From NCBI GenBank assembly GCA_015064555.1, contig SVRZ01000009.1, positions 1-64,000 of the forward strand: a stretch of 64,000 bases of DNA, written 5' to 3'. This DNA comes from Oscillospiraceae bacterium (GTDB lineage: Bacteria; Bacillota; Clostridia; Oscillospirales; CAG-272). Shown here piece after piece: positions 17,031-25,695 of this stretch. Made by a program: the position numbers and the translations under genes. The notes below the pieces were generated by a model. It searched no databases and had not been told where the DNA came from. It saw nothing but the letters and a program-made list of their open reading frames with translations. Each line of letters opens with the position of its first letter. Position 1 is the stretch's first letter.

Positions 17031-17453
17031 ATGAACATACTGAAGATCCTGACAGGAAAGCGCATAGTGGGTAACATCGGCGAGGACGCCGCCTGCTCTT
17101 ACCTTAAGAAGCAAAAGTATAAGATCAAAGGAAGAAATTACGTCGCAGCCGGCCATGAAATAGATATAATAGCCGAAAACAGAGAGTACGTAGCATTCGT
17201 TGAGGTCAAGACACGTACCGCAGGTCACGAAAGCATAAAGGAATCAAGACCTGCAGCATCGGTCACGCCCGAAAAGCAGCGCAGTATAATATCCGCCGCA
17301 AGAAGCTATGCTGCATCTCTGAATACAAATAAAAAATATCGCTTTGACGTGGCAGAGGTCATAATTTCCGAAGAGAAGGAGGTTCTCGATATAAATTATA
17401 TCGAAAGCGCCTTTACCCTGACCGATGCATACGCCAAGCATCCACACAGATAA
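17031..17453 (+). CDS. UPF0102 (YraN-type) nuclease-fold protein
   Basis: A 140-residue member of the YraN family, whose fold resembles Holliday-junction resolvases and restriction endonucleases. The signature residues are visible: GEDAACSYLKKQKY, then HEIDIIAENREYVAFVEVKTR, which supplies the E-D-ExK nuclease-like set. Its biological role is not settled for the family. It sits 14 bases after rnhB, its usual neighbour in Bacillota, and 16 bases before thrC. Confidence 0.93.
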   Translation: MNILKILTGKRIVGNIGEDAACSYLKKQKYKIKGRNYVAAGHEIDIIAENREYVAFVEVKTRTAGHESIKESRPAASVTPEKQRSIISAARSYAASLNTNKKYRFDVAEVIISEEKEVLDINYIESAFTLTDAYAKHPHR

Positions 17454-17469
17454 AAGAAGGTAGAAAAAA

Positions 17470-18960
17470 ATGAAATTCATCAGCACAAGAGGTAACGGCG
17501 AGGAGCGTGTAAGCTCCGCGCAGGCAATAAAGCAGGGACTCGCATCGGACGGTGGGCTTTTTATGCCCGAGAATATTCCTACCCTCACCTCCGACGAGCT
17601 TCTTATGCTTCAGGAAAAAAGCTATCCCGAGCGCGCCGCTTATGTAATAGGCAAATTTCTCACAGACTATACCTACGAGGAGCTTCTATGCGATGCATCC
17701 GAGGCATATTCATACGAAAAATTCGGCAATAATGCCGCACCTGTTGTCAGGGTAAACGATAATCTGGCTGCTCTCGAGCTCTGGCACGGTCCTACCTGTG
17801 CATTCAAGGATATGGCGCTCCAGATAATGCCCCGACTTTTTGTACGGGCACTCAGAAAAACGAATGAGAGCCGTGAGGCACTTATCCTCGTGGCTACCTC
17901 TGGAGATACCGGAAAAGCAGCACTCGAAGGATATCGGGACGTTAACGGCACTAAAATACAGGTATTTTACCCCACCGACGGAGTAAGCAAGGTACAGAAG
18001 CTTCAGATGCAGACGCAGGAAGGAAAAAACGTTTCGGTAAAGGCAATCAGAGGTAATTTTGACGATGCACAAAGCGGTGTTAAGAGAATATTTGCCGATT
18101 CCGCAATGGCAAGCCTCCTCAATGAATCGGGAGTCTTTCTTTCAAGTGCAAATTCGATAAACTGGGGAAGACTTGTGCCGCAGATAGTCTACTACGTATC
18201 AGCATATCTGGATATGGCGGAGCGCGGTGATATCGCCTTTGGAGAAGCGATAGACGTATGCGTTCCTACCGGAAACTTCGGCAATATCTTTGCCGCATAT
18301 ATAGCTAAGCTCATGGGACTGCCTCTCGGAAGGCTGATCTGCGCCTCCAATCAGAACAACGTGCTTACCGAATTCCTTTCATCCGGAAGATATAATAAAA
18401 AACGCGATTTCTACGCTACTATCTCGCCCTCAATGGATATTCTTATATCCTCTAACCTTGAGCGTCTTTTGTATCTCGTTGCGGGTCCCGAAAGAACGCG
18501 CGGATATATGAATAAGCTTAACAGCCTCGGCTCATACACCGTAGACGATGATATCTTTGAAAGCATCACTGCCACCTTCATCGGCATACACGCGGATGAG
18601 GATGAGACCAAGGCTACCATCCGCCGCATATATGAAAAAGAAAACTACCTTATAGATACCCATACCGCGGTAGCTATGTGTGCCGCCGCAAAATATATGA
18701 ATATCTATAAGGCAGAGAGGAAGGTTCTCGTAGTTTCTACCGCATCACCCTATAAATTTGCAAAGGACGTTTACCTTTCGCTGACCGGCAGCGATGCAAG
18801 CGAGCTATCCGATACGGATGCTCTAGGGGCGCTCTCCTCCCTCACGGGCACGGAAATCCCTACACCTCTTGCGGCAGTTCTTAACAAAAATATTCTCCAT
18901 CCCGATATTATCGGAAGGGACGATATGGACAATTCGGTAAAAGACTTCGTTACTCCTTAA
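17470..18960 (+). CDS. thrC: Threonine synthase
   Basis: PLP enzyme converting O-phosphohomoserine to threonine. The N-terminus (STRGN, then GLASDGGLFMPE) and the PLP-lysine motif GPTCAFKD identify the longer yeast/E. coli-type subfamily; ATSGDTGKAAL and PTGNFGN bind the cofactor phosphate. The 496-residue length agrees. A ribosome site (AGAAGGTAG) precedes the ATG and the gene follows yraN by 16 bases. Its stop overlaps, tail to tail, the stop of the minus-strand DUF1540 gene. Confidence 0.96.
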   Translation: MKFISTRGNGEERVSSAQAIKQGLASDGGLFMPENIPTLTSDELLMLQEKSYPERAAYVIGKFLTDYTYEELLCDASEAYSYEKFGNNAAPVVRVNDNLAALELWHGPTCAFKDMALQIMPRLFVRALRKTNESREALILVATSGDTGKAALEGYRDVNGTKIQVFYPTDGVSKVQKLQMQTQEGKNVSVKAIRGNFDDAQSGVKRIFADSAMASLLNESGVFLSSANSINWGRLVPQIVYYVSAYLDMAERGDIAFGEAIDVCVPTGNFGNIFAAYIAKLMGLPLGRLICASNQNNVLTEFLSSGRYNKKRDFYATISPSMDILISSNLERLLYLVAGPERTRGYMNKLNSLGSYTVDDDIFESITATFIGIHADEDETKATIRRIYEKENYLIDTHTAVAMCAAAKYMNIYKAERKVLVVSTASPYKFAKDVYLSLTGSDASELSDTDALGALSSLTGTEIPTPLAAVLNKNILHPDIIGRDDMDNSVKDFVTP

Positions 18961-19154
18961 TACTGCTTGGGCTTAAAGGTTGCACATACTGTGTTTGCCG
19001 AGCATTTAGCATCGCAAGGGCCTACGCAAATCTCACCTGCGTAGCACTCATTTTGTGCCTCGTGGTAAACACAGCTCTCCACATTACAGTTAATACCCTT
19101 AATGTGCTTATGGCGCTCTTTACCGCAAGCGGTTTCATACTTTCTTTCTTCCAT
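18957..19154 (-). CDS. DUF1540-type cysteine-rich small protein
   Basis: A 65-residue protein with eight cysteines, including CNVESCVYH and CDAKCSANTVC, the paired pattern of DUF1540 domains found in many Clostridia. Metal binding is likely; function is unknown. ATG 19154 was chosen over an upstream in-frame TTG because AGAGG lies ten bases before it. It faces the phosphoesterase gene across a short divergent region and ends inside the thrC stop codon. Confidence 0.82.
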   Translation of the reverse strand: MEERKYETACGKERHKHIKGINCNVESCVYHEAQNECYAGEICVGPCDAKCSANTVCATFKPKQY

Positions 19155-19220
19155 AGCAACGTATCCTCTTTTCCGCAAGATGTTTTATCTTGCAAGGATA
19201 TTTTGTACCGCGGAACGAAC

Positions 19221-19250
19221 ATTATACGTGATCGGAGAAAAAAATGTCAC
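19221..19250 (-). promoter_or_regulatory. Possible promoter of the DUF1540 gene
   Basis: On the minus strand, GTGACA (19245-19250), an 18-base spacer and a perfect TATAAT (19221-19226). It overlaps the first codons of the divergent phosphoesterase gene. Confidence 0.55.
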
Positions 19251-19975
19251 TTTACACTATAGCCGATCTTCATCTGTCAACTCTGGATAAAACCAATAAA
19301 TCCATGGAGGTCTTCGGCCCACGATGGGATTCTTATATGAAAAGGATCGAGGCAAACTGGAGAAGGCTGGTCACCGAAGAGGACACCGTCGTCATCCCCG
19401 GAGATATTTCCTGGGCACTCTCGCTCGATGAAGCCACATCGGATATGAAATTTCTTTCTTCCCTGCCCGGAAAAAAGATACTCGGAAAGGGCAACCACGA
19501 TTTCTGGTGGTGTACGATGAAAAAGCATAACGAGCATTTTGAAAAGCACGGAATCACGGGCATTTCATTCTTGTTCAACAACGCGCACGAGACCGACGAT
19601 TTTATAATAGCGGGAACGCGCGGATGGTTTTACGATGAAAAAAATTCTTTAAAGCTACCGAATAAAACCGACTTTGACAAGCTCACCGCGAGAGAGGAGC
19701 TTCGCCTTGAAACAAGTCTGAAGGCGGCAAGGTCTTTATCGGATGCCACAGGCAAGGAAATCGTTGTATTTATGCATTTTCCTCCTGTTTTCGGCGAGGA
19801 GATCTGTCCGGGGATTATAGAGATACTCAAGCGATACGGCGTGCGCAGAGTTTATTACGGTCATATCCACGGCAATTATACACTTCCTCCGTCATTTACA
19901 TACGAAGGGATAGAAATGATCATAATTTCTGCAGATTATATCGGTTTCACCCCCAAGATAGTACAAAAAAGTTAA
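19244..19975 (+). CDS. Calcineurin-like metallophosphoesterase
   Basis: A 243-residue hydrolase with the two-metal phosphoesterase motifs: TIADLHLS (residues 5-12, DxH), GDIS (GD), GKGNHDFWW (GNHD), MHFPP and GHIHGN. This layout belongs to the calcineurin-like superfamily, whose substrates range from proteins to nucleotides; no specific substrate can be called. CGGAG precedes the ATG. No obvious operon partner: it lies alone between the divergent DUF1540 gene and the separately promoted tig. Confidence 0.9.
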   Translation: MSLYTIADLHLSTLDKTNKSMEVFGPRWDSYMKRIEANWRRLVTEEDTVVIPGDISWALSLDEATSDMKFLSSLPGKKILGKGNHDFWWCTMKKHNEHFEKHGITGISFLFNNAHETDDFIIAGTRGWFYDEKNSLKLPNKTDFDKLTAREELRLETSLKAARSLSDATGKEIVVFMHFPPVFGEEICPGIIEILKRYGVRRVYYGHIHGNYTLPPSFTYEGIEMIIISADYIGFTPKIVQKS

Positions 19976-20016
19976 AATTATTTGCTTTTTGCGGTTAAAT
20001 TTGTTAAATTTATGTA

Positions 20017-20045
20017 TTGACAAATCTTAACATTTGTTGTACAAT
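20017..20045 (+). promoter_or_regulatory. Promoter of tig
   Basis: TTGACA (20017-20022), a 17-base spacer and TACAAT (20040-20045), about 55 bases before the tig start. CGGAGG follows eight bases ahead of the ATG. Confidence 0.88.
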
Positions 20046-20100
20046 ATAGTGGTTTATAATATAAAATAAAAATATCATATCTTTTTTCGGAGGAAAAACA

Positions 20101-21378
20101 ATGAGTTTGATCAAAAGCGAGCTTACCGAAAAGTCCGGCTTCTATATGGAGTTTTCCGTAAGCAAAGATGTTTATGAAAAGGCAGAGCTTGCCGCTTATA
20201 AGAAGATGGTTAAGAACGTTACCGTTCCCGGCTTCAGAAAGGGTAAGGCTCCCAAGGCTATTATCGAAAAATTCTACGGAAAGGGCGTTTTCTTTGAGGA
20301 TGCTATCAATGCTTGCATTCCCGAGGCATTTGACTCGGCAGTTAAAGAGGCAGGCTTCACCGTAGTAGGTAATCCTTCCTTTGATCTCGTTTCCAACGAT
20401 GGCGATATCGTTCTTAAGGCTACTGGCTTTGTAAAGCCCGAGGTTACCGTTGAGGGCTATAAAGGCATCGAGGCTGAGAAGAAGGTCGAAGAGGTTACCG
20501 ACGAGCAGGTTGCAGCAGAGCTTGACAGAGCAAGAGCGAGACTCGCCAGAACTGTTGAGGTTACCGACAGAGCGGCAGAGATGGGCGATATTGCCAATAT
20601 CGACTTTGAGGGATTTGTTGACGGTGTTGCATTCGAAGGCGGAAAGGGCGAGGGCCACGATCTTAAGCTTGGCTCCGGCAGCTTTATCCCCGGCTTTGAG
20701 GATCAGATCGCAGGCAAGAACGTAGGTGAGGAATTCGACGTAAACGTTACCTTCCCCGAAAATTACGGTGCTGCAGAGCTTGCAGGTAAGGCAGCGACCT
20801 TCAAGACCAAGCTCAATGCGCTCAAGACCGAGGAGCTTCCCGAGGCTGACGACGATTTCGCTAAGGACGTATCCGAATTTGATACTCTTGATGAATACAA
20901 AGCAGACATTAAGGCAAAACTTGCCAAGAAGAATGAGGAGAATGCAGACAGAGCGTTTGAGAATGCAGTAGTTGATGCTCTTCTTGAAAAGCTCACCGCA
21001 GAGATCCCCGAGCCTATGTTCGAGGCTGAGACCGAGAACTTCCTTCGCGACTATGACAACAGACTCAGAATGCAGGGACTTGATCTTACTAAGTACACTC
21101 AGTACACCGGAGTATCTCTCGATGATCTCCGCGCTCAGTTCCGTCCTAACGCAGAGAAGCAGGTTAAGCTCAGACTCGCGCTTGAGAAGATAGCAGCTCT
21201 TGAGAGCCTCACCGTTTCCGAGGAGGAGATCGAGGCTGAGTACACCAGAATCTCCGAGGCATACAACATGCCCGCAGATCAGGTAAAGGCTATGGTATCG
21301 GTAGATGATATCAAGGCTGATATGCTCGTTGCCGCTGCTATGAAGTTCGTTAAGGAAAACGCTAAGGTTTCCGAGTAA
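20101..21378 (+). CDS. tig: Trigger factor, ribosome-bound chaperone
   Basis: Binds nascent chains at the ribosome exit and has peptidyl-prolyl isomerase activity. The N-terminal ribosome-binding motif appears as GFRKGKAPKAIIEKFYG (about 42-58); a FKBP-type domain follows (IDFEGFVDGVAFEGG, GSFIPGFEDQIAG, about 165-205), then the helical substrate-binding C-terminus. The 425-residue length is normal. It heads the conserved tig-clpP-clpX order and has its own promoter. A long antisense open frame across it is a by-product of codon bias. Confidence 0.97.
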   Translation: MSLIKSELTEKSGFYMEFSVSKDVYEKAELAAYKKMVKNVTVPGFRKGKAPKAIIEKFYGKGVFFEDAINACIPEAFDSAVKEAGFTVVGNPSFDLVSNDGDIVLKATGFVKPEVTVEGYKGIEAEKKVEEVTDEQVAAELDRARARLARTVEVTDRAAEMGDIANIDFEGFVDGVAFEGGKGEGHDLKLGSGSFIPGFEDQIAGKNVGEEFDVNVTFPENYGAAELAGKAATFKTKLNALKTEELPEADDDFAKDVSEFDTLDEYKADIKAKLAKKNEENADRAFENAVVDALLEKLTAEIPEPMFEAETENFLRDYDNRLRMQGLDLTKYTQYTGVSLDDLRAQFRPNAEKQVKLRLALEKIAALESLTVSEEEIEAEYTRISEAYNMPADQVKAMVSVDDIKADMLVAAAMKFVKENAKVSE

Positions 21379-21418
21379 TAAAAACAATACCTAAGGGATC
21401 AATTCCCTATTTCAGTCG

Positions 21419-21451
21419 GAGGCGGGGTCAGCAATTTCTTGACTCTGCCTC
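21419..21451 (+). other. Hairpin between tig and clpP
   Basis: GAGGCGGGGTCA can pair with TGACTCTGCCTC using two G-T pairs, loop of nine. No T-run follows, so it may be a processing or attenuation structure rather than a full terminator. Confidence 0.5.
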
Positions 21452-21513
21452 TTAAGACTCTTATACACCTTCGCCAATATTCTACATAATACTATTTATA
21501 CGGAGGAAAAACA

Positions 21514-22101
21514 ATGGCACTCGTTCCAATGGTCGTTGAGCAAACATCTCGCGGTGAGCGCTCCTACGATATTTATTCAAGACTTCTTAACGACAGAATA
21601 ATCTTCCTTTCGGATGAGGTAAACGACGTTACCGCATCGCTGGTCGTTGCACAGCTTCTTTACCTTGAGGCTCAGGATCCCGATAAGGATGTTTACCTTT
21701 ATATAAACAGCCCCGGAGGCTCTATTACGTCGGGTATGGCTATATATGACACGATGAACTATATCAAGTGCGACGTTTCTACTATTTGTGTAGGTATGGC
21801 GGCATCTATGGGCGCATTTCTTCTCTCCAGTGGCGCTAAGGGCAAGAGATTCGCTCTTCCCAATGCCGAGGTTATGATACATCAGCCTCTCGGCGGTATG
21901 CAGGGCCAGGCAACCGATATAAAGATCCACGCAGACAGAATACTCGCAATAAAGGCAAAGCTCAATTCTCTGCTCTCAGAGCAGACCGGAAAGCCCCTTG
22001 AGGTTATCGAAAGAGATACCGAGCGCGATAACTTTATGACCGCTGAGCAGGCTTGTGAATACGGACTTATCGACAAAGTAATTACCAAGAAGGAAATTTA
22101 A
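21514..22101 (+). CDS. clpP: ATP-dependent Clp protease proteolytic subunit
   Basis: Serine peptidase forming the barrel of the ClpXP and ClpAP proteases. Catalytic residues are Ser98 (GMAASMGA), His123 (MIHQPLGG) and Asp172 (ERDNFM). The 195-residue length and N-terminus ([10 protein letters not shown]) are typical. CGGAGGAAAAACA precedes the ATG, closely resembling the tig ribosome site. It is one base upstream of clpX, so the two are co-translated. Confidence 0.98.
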   Translation: MALVPMVVEQTSRGERSYDIYSRLLNDRIIFLSDEVNDVTASLVVAQLLYLEAQDPDKDVYLYINSPGGSITSGMAIYDTMNYIKCDVSTICVGMAASMGAFLLSSGAKGKRFALPNAEVMIHQPLGGMQGQATDIKIHADRILAIKAKLNSLLSEQTGKPLEVIERDTERDNFMTAEQACEYGLIDKVITKKEI

Positions 22102-22102
22102 G

Positions 22103-23425
22103 ATGGCACAGAATCAGAATAACGGCCTCCGCCGCTGCGCATTCTGCGAAAGAAGCGAAAAGGAAGTATCCATACTCATCCCCTCGAAGAGAGGCGATAC
22201 CTATATATGCGATATGTGTACCCAGCTTTTTTCGGACTTTCTCGAGGAAAATTTTGCCGATGCGTTTGAGTCGGAGAACAGAAAAGGCGGTGTGCTCGGA
22301 CTTTCTCTTGAAAAGCTTCCCCGCCCCCGCGAGATAAAATCCATGCTTGATGCATACGTTATCGGTCAGGACGATGCAAAGCTTGCGCTCTCGGTTGCCG
22401 TTTATAATCACTATAAGCGTATTCTTTCTCTCGATGAAAAACAGTCTGCCAAGGGCAAAAAGGGAGCAAAGGATGCCGAGGTTGGCGATGAGGACGAAAT
22501 AGAGCTTCAGAAATCAAACGTTCTGCTCCTCGGTCCTACAGGAGTTGGAAAGACGTATATTGCCGCAACTCTCGCAAAGCTCCTTAAGGTTCCCTTTGCT
22601 ATCGCAGATGCAACGACTCTCACCGAGGCGGGCTACGTTGGCGAGGACGTTGAAAATATCCTCCTTCGCCTGATACAGGCGGCTGAATTTGATATTGCGC
22701 GTGCCGAGTACGGAATCATATATATAGATGAAATAGACAAGATATCGAGAAGAAGCGAAAACAGATCCATAACCAGAGACGTTTCCGGCGAGGGTGTTCA
22801 GCAGGCACTTCTTAAGATACTCGAGGGCACTGTGGCAAACGTTCCCCCTCAGGGAGGCAGAAAGCATCCCAATCAGGAATTCATACAGATCAATACCTCA
22901 AACATTCTGTTCATATGCGGTGGTGCATTTGACGGTATAGAGTCTATCATTGAGCAAAGACAGGGCGCTCAGCAGATAGGCTTCGGAACAGAGAAGACCA
23001 CCAAGCGCGAGAAGATAGAGCGCGGCGTTTATAAGGACGTTACAGCTCACGATATCGTTAAATACGGTCTTATTCCCGAGCTCGTGGGCAGACTTCCTGT
23101 TATCGCTACTCTCACAAATCTTGACGAGGAGTCGCTTGTAAGAATACTTAAAGAGCCTAAAAATGCTATATATAAGCAGTATCAGAAGCTGTTTGAGATA
23201 GACGGCGTCGAGCTCGAATTTGAGGACGATGCGCTTAACGAGATCGCAAAGATGGCAATAGAGCGCGAAACAGGTGCAAGAGGTCTGCGCTCCATCATGG
23301 AAGCGACTATGCTCCGTCCTATGTTTGATATTCCCTCGGAGAAAAATATTAAAAGGATCGTCATCACTGCAGGATATATCCGCGGCGAAGAGGAGCTGAA
23401 AACCGTCCTGAAGGACGAGGCTTGA
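22103..23425 (+). CDS. clpX: ATP-dependent Clp protease ATP-binding subunit ClpX
   Basis: AAA+ unfoldase that feeds substrates to ClpP. An N-terminal zinc-binding domain has the four cysteines in CAFC (13-16) and CDMC (about 35-38). The AAA+ core shows GPTGVGKT (Walker A), IYIDEIDKI (Walker B), the [11 protein letters not shown] pore-region helix and a C-terminal [12 protein letters not shown] sensor-2 motif. The 440-residue length is normal. The ClpP-docking IGF-type loop is visible as QIGFG. A hairpin terminator about 155 bases later begins the repeat-rich region. Confidence 0.98.
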   Translation: MAQNQNNGLRRCAFCERSEKEVSILIPSKRGDTYICDMCTQLFSDFLEENFADAFESENRKGGVLGLSLEKLPRPREIKSMLDAYVIGQDDAKLALSVAVYNHYKRILSLDEKQSAKGKKGAKDAEVGDEDEIELQKSNVLLLGPTGVGKTYIAATLAKLLKVPFAIADATTLTEAGYVGEDVENILLRLIQAAEFDIARAEYGIIYIDEIDKISRRSENRSITRDVSGEGVQQALLKILEGTVANVPPQGGRKHPNQEFIQINTSNILFICGGAFDGIESIIEQRQGAQQIGFGTEKTTKREKIERGVYKDVTAHDIVKYGLIPELVGRLPVIATLTNLDEESLVRILKEPKNAIYKQYQKLFEIDGVELEFEDDALNEIAKMAIERETGARGLRSIMEATMLRPMFDIPSEKNIKRIVITAGYIRGEEELKTVLKDEA

Positions 23426-23496
23426 AGTTCCTGTCACGAATAATACCCAACAAAAAAACACCGATTATCAAATGGGTGATGTCCTTAGCGGAGAAT

Positions 23497-23562
23497 TTGA
23501 ATATTCAATGCAGTGCGAGCATCGCATTTGACTAGTCAAACACACTTTGGGCTAAGTCCAAA
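23497..23562. repeat. Short palindromes downstream of clpX
   Basis: Four closely spaced dyads: TTGAATATTCAA (23497-23508), TGCGAgcaTCGCA (about 23515-23527), TTTGACTAGTCAAA (23527-23540) and TTTGG/CCAAA (23546-23562). With the following terminator and hairpin array they form a stretch with no coding content. A role as protein-binding sites or as part of an inserted element is possible. Confidence 0.55.
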
Positions 23563-23580
23563 CCCATATTACAAGCAGAA

Positions 23581-23624
23581 AGAGCAAACACGCAAGAAAA
23601 AATCTTGTATGTTTGCTCTTTTTT
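23581..23624 (+). terminator. Intrinsic terminator after clpX
   Basis: GAGCAAACA pairs with TGTTTGCTC, with an inner CAAGA/TCTTG, and is followed directly by six T. It probably ends the clpP-clpX transcript. Confidence 0.85.
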
Positions 23625-23629
23625 CTGTC

Positions 23630-23800
23630 AGTGAAGTTTTTGCTGTCGCAAAAGTGAAGTTGTGTGATACACAGTGAAGTTGCTCGCGGGGGCTTGCAGT
23701 GAAGTTAAGTTTGCCCATTTTGCCAAGGGCAAAACTTCACTATCCGTAGGATAACTTCACTTACGAAGTAAACTTCACTTGCCCAGAGGGCAAACTTAGT
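23630..23800. repeat. Hairpin array built on AGTGAAGTT / AACTTCACT units
   Basis: Four forward copies of AGTGAAGTT (23630, 23653, 23673, 23698) are mirrored by three inverted copies AACTTCACT (23733, 23753, 23771) and a decayed fourth (23793). Each gap of about 9-17 bases holds a tiny inverted repeat, for example GTGT/ACAC, ATCC/GGAT, TAC/GTA and TGCCC/GGGCA; the centre is a larger stem (AAGTTTGCCC with GGGCAAAaCTT). The whole unit is thus a large palindrome made of small hairpins. Spacing is irregular and no cas genes are near, so it is not a CRISPR array. A MITE- or REP-like non-autonomous element is the best guess. Confidence 0.8.
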
Positions 23801-23833
23801 TATGCGTGTTCTCCGTTAAGGATAACACGCATA
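23801..23833. repeat. 10-bp inverted repeat at the edge of the hairpin array
   Basis: TATGCGTGTT (23801-23810) and AACACGCATA (23824-23833) are exact inverted copies around 13 bases. It lies between the array and the 3' end of the minus-strand lipoprotein gene and could end that transcript, though no T-run follows on the minus strand. Confidence 0.6.
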
Positions 23834-23850
23834 TAGGCGGTGTTTTTTGA

Positions 23851-24276
23851 TTATTTTACATATTTTTTTATCAATTTCTCGAAGTCATCGTCAGAGCAAT
23901 TGTTTCTGCCGGTATACTCGATTCCGTCGATTATCTTCATTTGCGTATGAGGACATATATATTCTCTGTCGCCGTTTTCATATACTAGCATTATCGCTCT
24001 GAATCCCGAAGTTAGCTTTGAGGATTCCCCGAAGAGATATGTATGAAAAACGATAGAATTGAAGTCATCAATAAAGGTATCCGTATCGGTAATGCTTGCT
24101 GCAGTTGTATATTCGACCTCGACTTCGGATTCCGATCTTACCACCAGAGTCAGATCGACTATCGCTATCTCGGTTATTTCATCGACCGGGTGCAAAAATT
24201 GATATTCCGACGCTCCGCATCCCGAAAATACTATGAGAACTGCTATCAGAAGCAACGCAGACGTAATTCTTTTCAT
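23851..24276 (-). CDS. Putative lipoprotein of unknown function
   Basis: A 141-residue protein opening with a lipoprotein signal (MKR, hydrophobic core, lipobox FSGC with Cys20), so probably anchored on the outer face of the membrane. The body alternates beta-like segments with acidic patches and carries CPHTQ and CSDDDFEKLIKKY near the C-terminus. No family recognised. GGGAGG lies four bases before the ATG. It is the last of four or five genes read in the same direction with gaps of 14-27 bases. Confidence 0.75.
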   Translation of the reverse strand: MKRITSALLLIAVLIVFSGCGASEYQFLHPVDEITEIAIVDLTLVVRSESEVEVEYTTAASITDTDTFIDDFNSIVFHTYLFGESSKLTSGFRAIMLVYENGDREYICPHTQMKIIDGIEYTGRNNCSDDDFEKLIKKYVK

Positions 24277-24293
24277 ATAACCTCCCGAAAATA

Positions 24294-24878
24294 TTATTTT
24301 TTAGGAGTTCCCTCAATAAAGTAGGTAGCCTCGCTATCAGCAAGATGGACGGCAAACGCAAGCGGAAACATCTCGAATGCCTGAGAAATATTTCGCGGAT
24401 CCTCTCTCTCGGAGGAATATCCCATATGATACCTTATGGCAAATGCCTCCTCCCTGGTAAGGCGCATATAGCCGGTTATGATATAAACACTCTTTTCTCC
24501 GTGACCGTAAGGAAGCTGATCATCATATTCAAAGGTATCGACTCTTTTCCACGAGCCGCTCTCATCCTTGACGTTACGGAAGCCCTTCTTATATACGCCC
24601 ACCTTGCAAAGATCGTGCAGAAGTGCAACTATCGCAATGCTCTCCTCGGAGTAGTTGAAGCCATACTCCTTTGCTCTGGGAGAATTGAGATATCCCTTAA
24701 GCGCATCGTATACGTTCAGAGAATGATCAAGAAGTCCGCCCTCATAGGAGGAGTGGAATCTTGAGCTTGCGGGGGCTGTGAAGAAGTCGGACTTGAGAAG
24801 AAAATCGAGCAGCTTATCCGCTCCTTCCCTCTTTATACAGCTATTGTATATTTCGATAAATCTTTCCTTGCTTGTCAT
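24294..24878 (-). CDS. HD-domain phosphohydrolase-like protein
   Basis: A 194-residue protein with the metal-binding HD pattern: GGLLDHSLNVY (first His), ALLHDLCKVG (HD pair) and later ITGYMRLTREEAFAIRYHMG. Such proteins hydrolyse nucleotides or nucleic-acid ends; the substrate cannot be told. It lies 17 bases upstream of the lipoprotein gene and 14 bases downstream of the TIM-barrel gene, suggesting one transcript. AAAGG precedes the ATG. Confidence 0.85.
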   Translation of the reverse strand: MTSKERFIEIYNSCIKREGADKLLDFLLKSDFFTAPASSRFHSSYEGGLLDHSLNVYDALKGYLNSPRAKEYGFNYSEESIAIVALLHDLCKVGVYKKGFRNVKDESGSWKRVDTFEYDDQLPYGHGEKSVYIITGYMRLTREEAFAIRYHMGYSSEREDPRNISQAFEMFPLAFAVHLADSEATYFIEGTPKK

Positions 24879-24892
24879 ATTTGTTACCTTTC

Positions 24893-25681
24893 TTATTTAA
24901 ATAATTTATTTTTGATAAGGAAATCCACACTTTTTCTAAGGCCATCTATAGTCTTCACCTCGATAAGACAGGTATCACCGCGAAGGAGCTCAAGCTTCTT
25001 TTCCGCATCCACCTCGGCGGATGAAAGCGGCATATGCGGACTGCCACCCTCGCAATCGTGCAAATGCATATGCATAAGCTTTTCGGGATATTGTGCAAAC
25101 ACGTGAGTATCCTTGAATCCGAGCTTCACCTCGTGACCTGTATCAAGCGTCAGTGCAAATGCATCGCTTCCGAGGAAAAGCTCAAGCGCATCGAGCTGAG
25201 ATGAGGTAAATGGGTTTGAATCAACATTTTCTATGCATATTTTAATGTCGGAGCCGGCTATTTCATCCTCGCAAAGCTTTATAAAATCACGCACTCGGGA
25301 TAAATATTTTTCCTTGTACACATCGGTGAGCAGTATCACCTTGCCGGGAAGAGTCACGTATATTCCCTTCTGCAAATGGAGATTTATCACTCTCGCCCCT
25401 ATTCTTTTTGCAACGCCGATGGTATCGCGCATCACTCCGAAATAGCAGTCGGACACGCTGGGATTGAAATCAAAGGGATTCAGTGCCTCGTCCGCGTGAA
25501 TTGTGTAAAAAATACCGTGTTTTTCGGCAATCCTGCATGCACCGTCTATATCAAATTCCGCGGCACAGTACTCGGGAAAGCTCATATTTATTTCTATAAA
25601 ACCGAGCGAAAGCTCATCTGCTATCAAAGCACACTCGCCAAGCGTCTTACATTCTACAAGAGTAGGCATACCGTAATGCAT
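24893..25681 (-). CDS. Sugar phosphate isomerase/epimerase-like TIM-barrel protein
   Basis: A 262-residue protein of the xylose-isomerase-like / AP endonuclease 2 superfamily. Likely metal ligands are in ICIENVDSN (Glu), LTLDTGHEV (Asp, His), MHMHLHDCEGG (His, Asp) and LIEVKT (Glu), at the ends of the barrel strands. Members isomerise sugars or inositols or cut abasic DNA; without the zinc set of Nfo the sugar branch is more likely. It lies 14 bases after the MATE gene and before the HD gene. Confidence 0.82.
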   Translation of the reverse strand: MHYGMPTLVECKTLGECALIADELSLGFIEINMSFPEYCAAEFDIDGACRIAEKHGIFYTIHADEALNPFDFNPSVSDCYFGVMRDTIGVAKRIGARVINLHLQKGIYVTLPGKVILLTDVYKEKYLSRVRDFIKLCEDEIAGSDIKICIENVDSNPFTSSQLDALELFLGSDAFALTLDTGHEVKLGFKDTHVFAQYPEKLMHMHLHDCEGGSPHMPLSSAEVDAEKKLELLRGDTCLIEVKTIDGLRKSVDFLIKNKLFK

Positions 25682-25695
25682 AAATTTTCCTCCCT

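Noticed and set aside
19978-21387. 469-codon open frame on the minus strand across tig
   Set aside because: It is antisense to a well-conserved trigger factor, has low-complexity Leu/Ser-rich composition, no recognisable domain and no ribosome site. Long antisense frames arise here from codon bias.
23630-23800. CRISPR array
   Set aside because: Repeats are only nine bases, reverse orientation at the centre and are separated by self-complementary gaps, not unique spacers; no cas genes are near.
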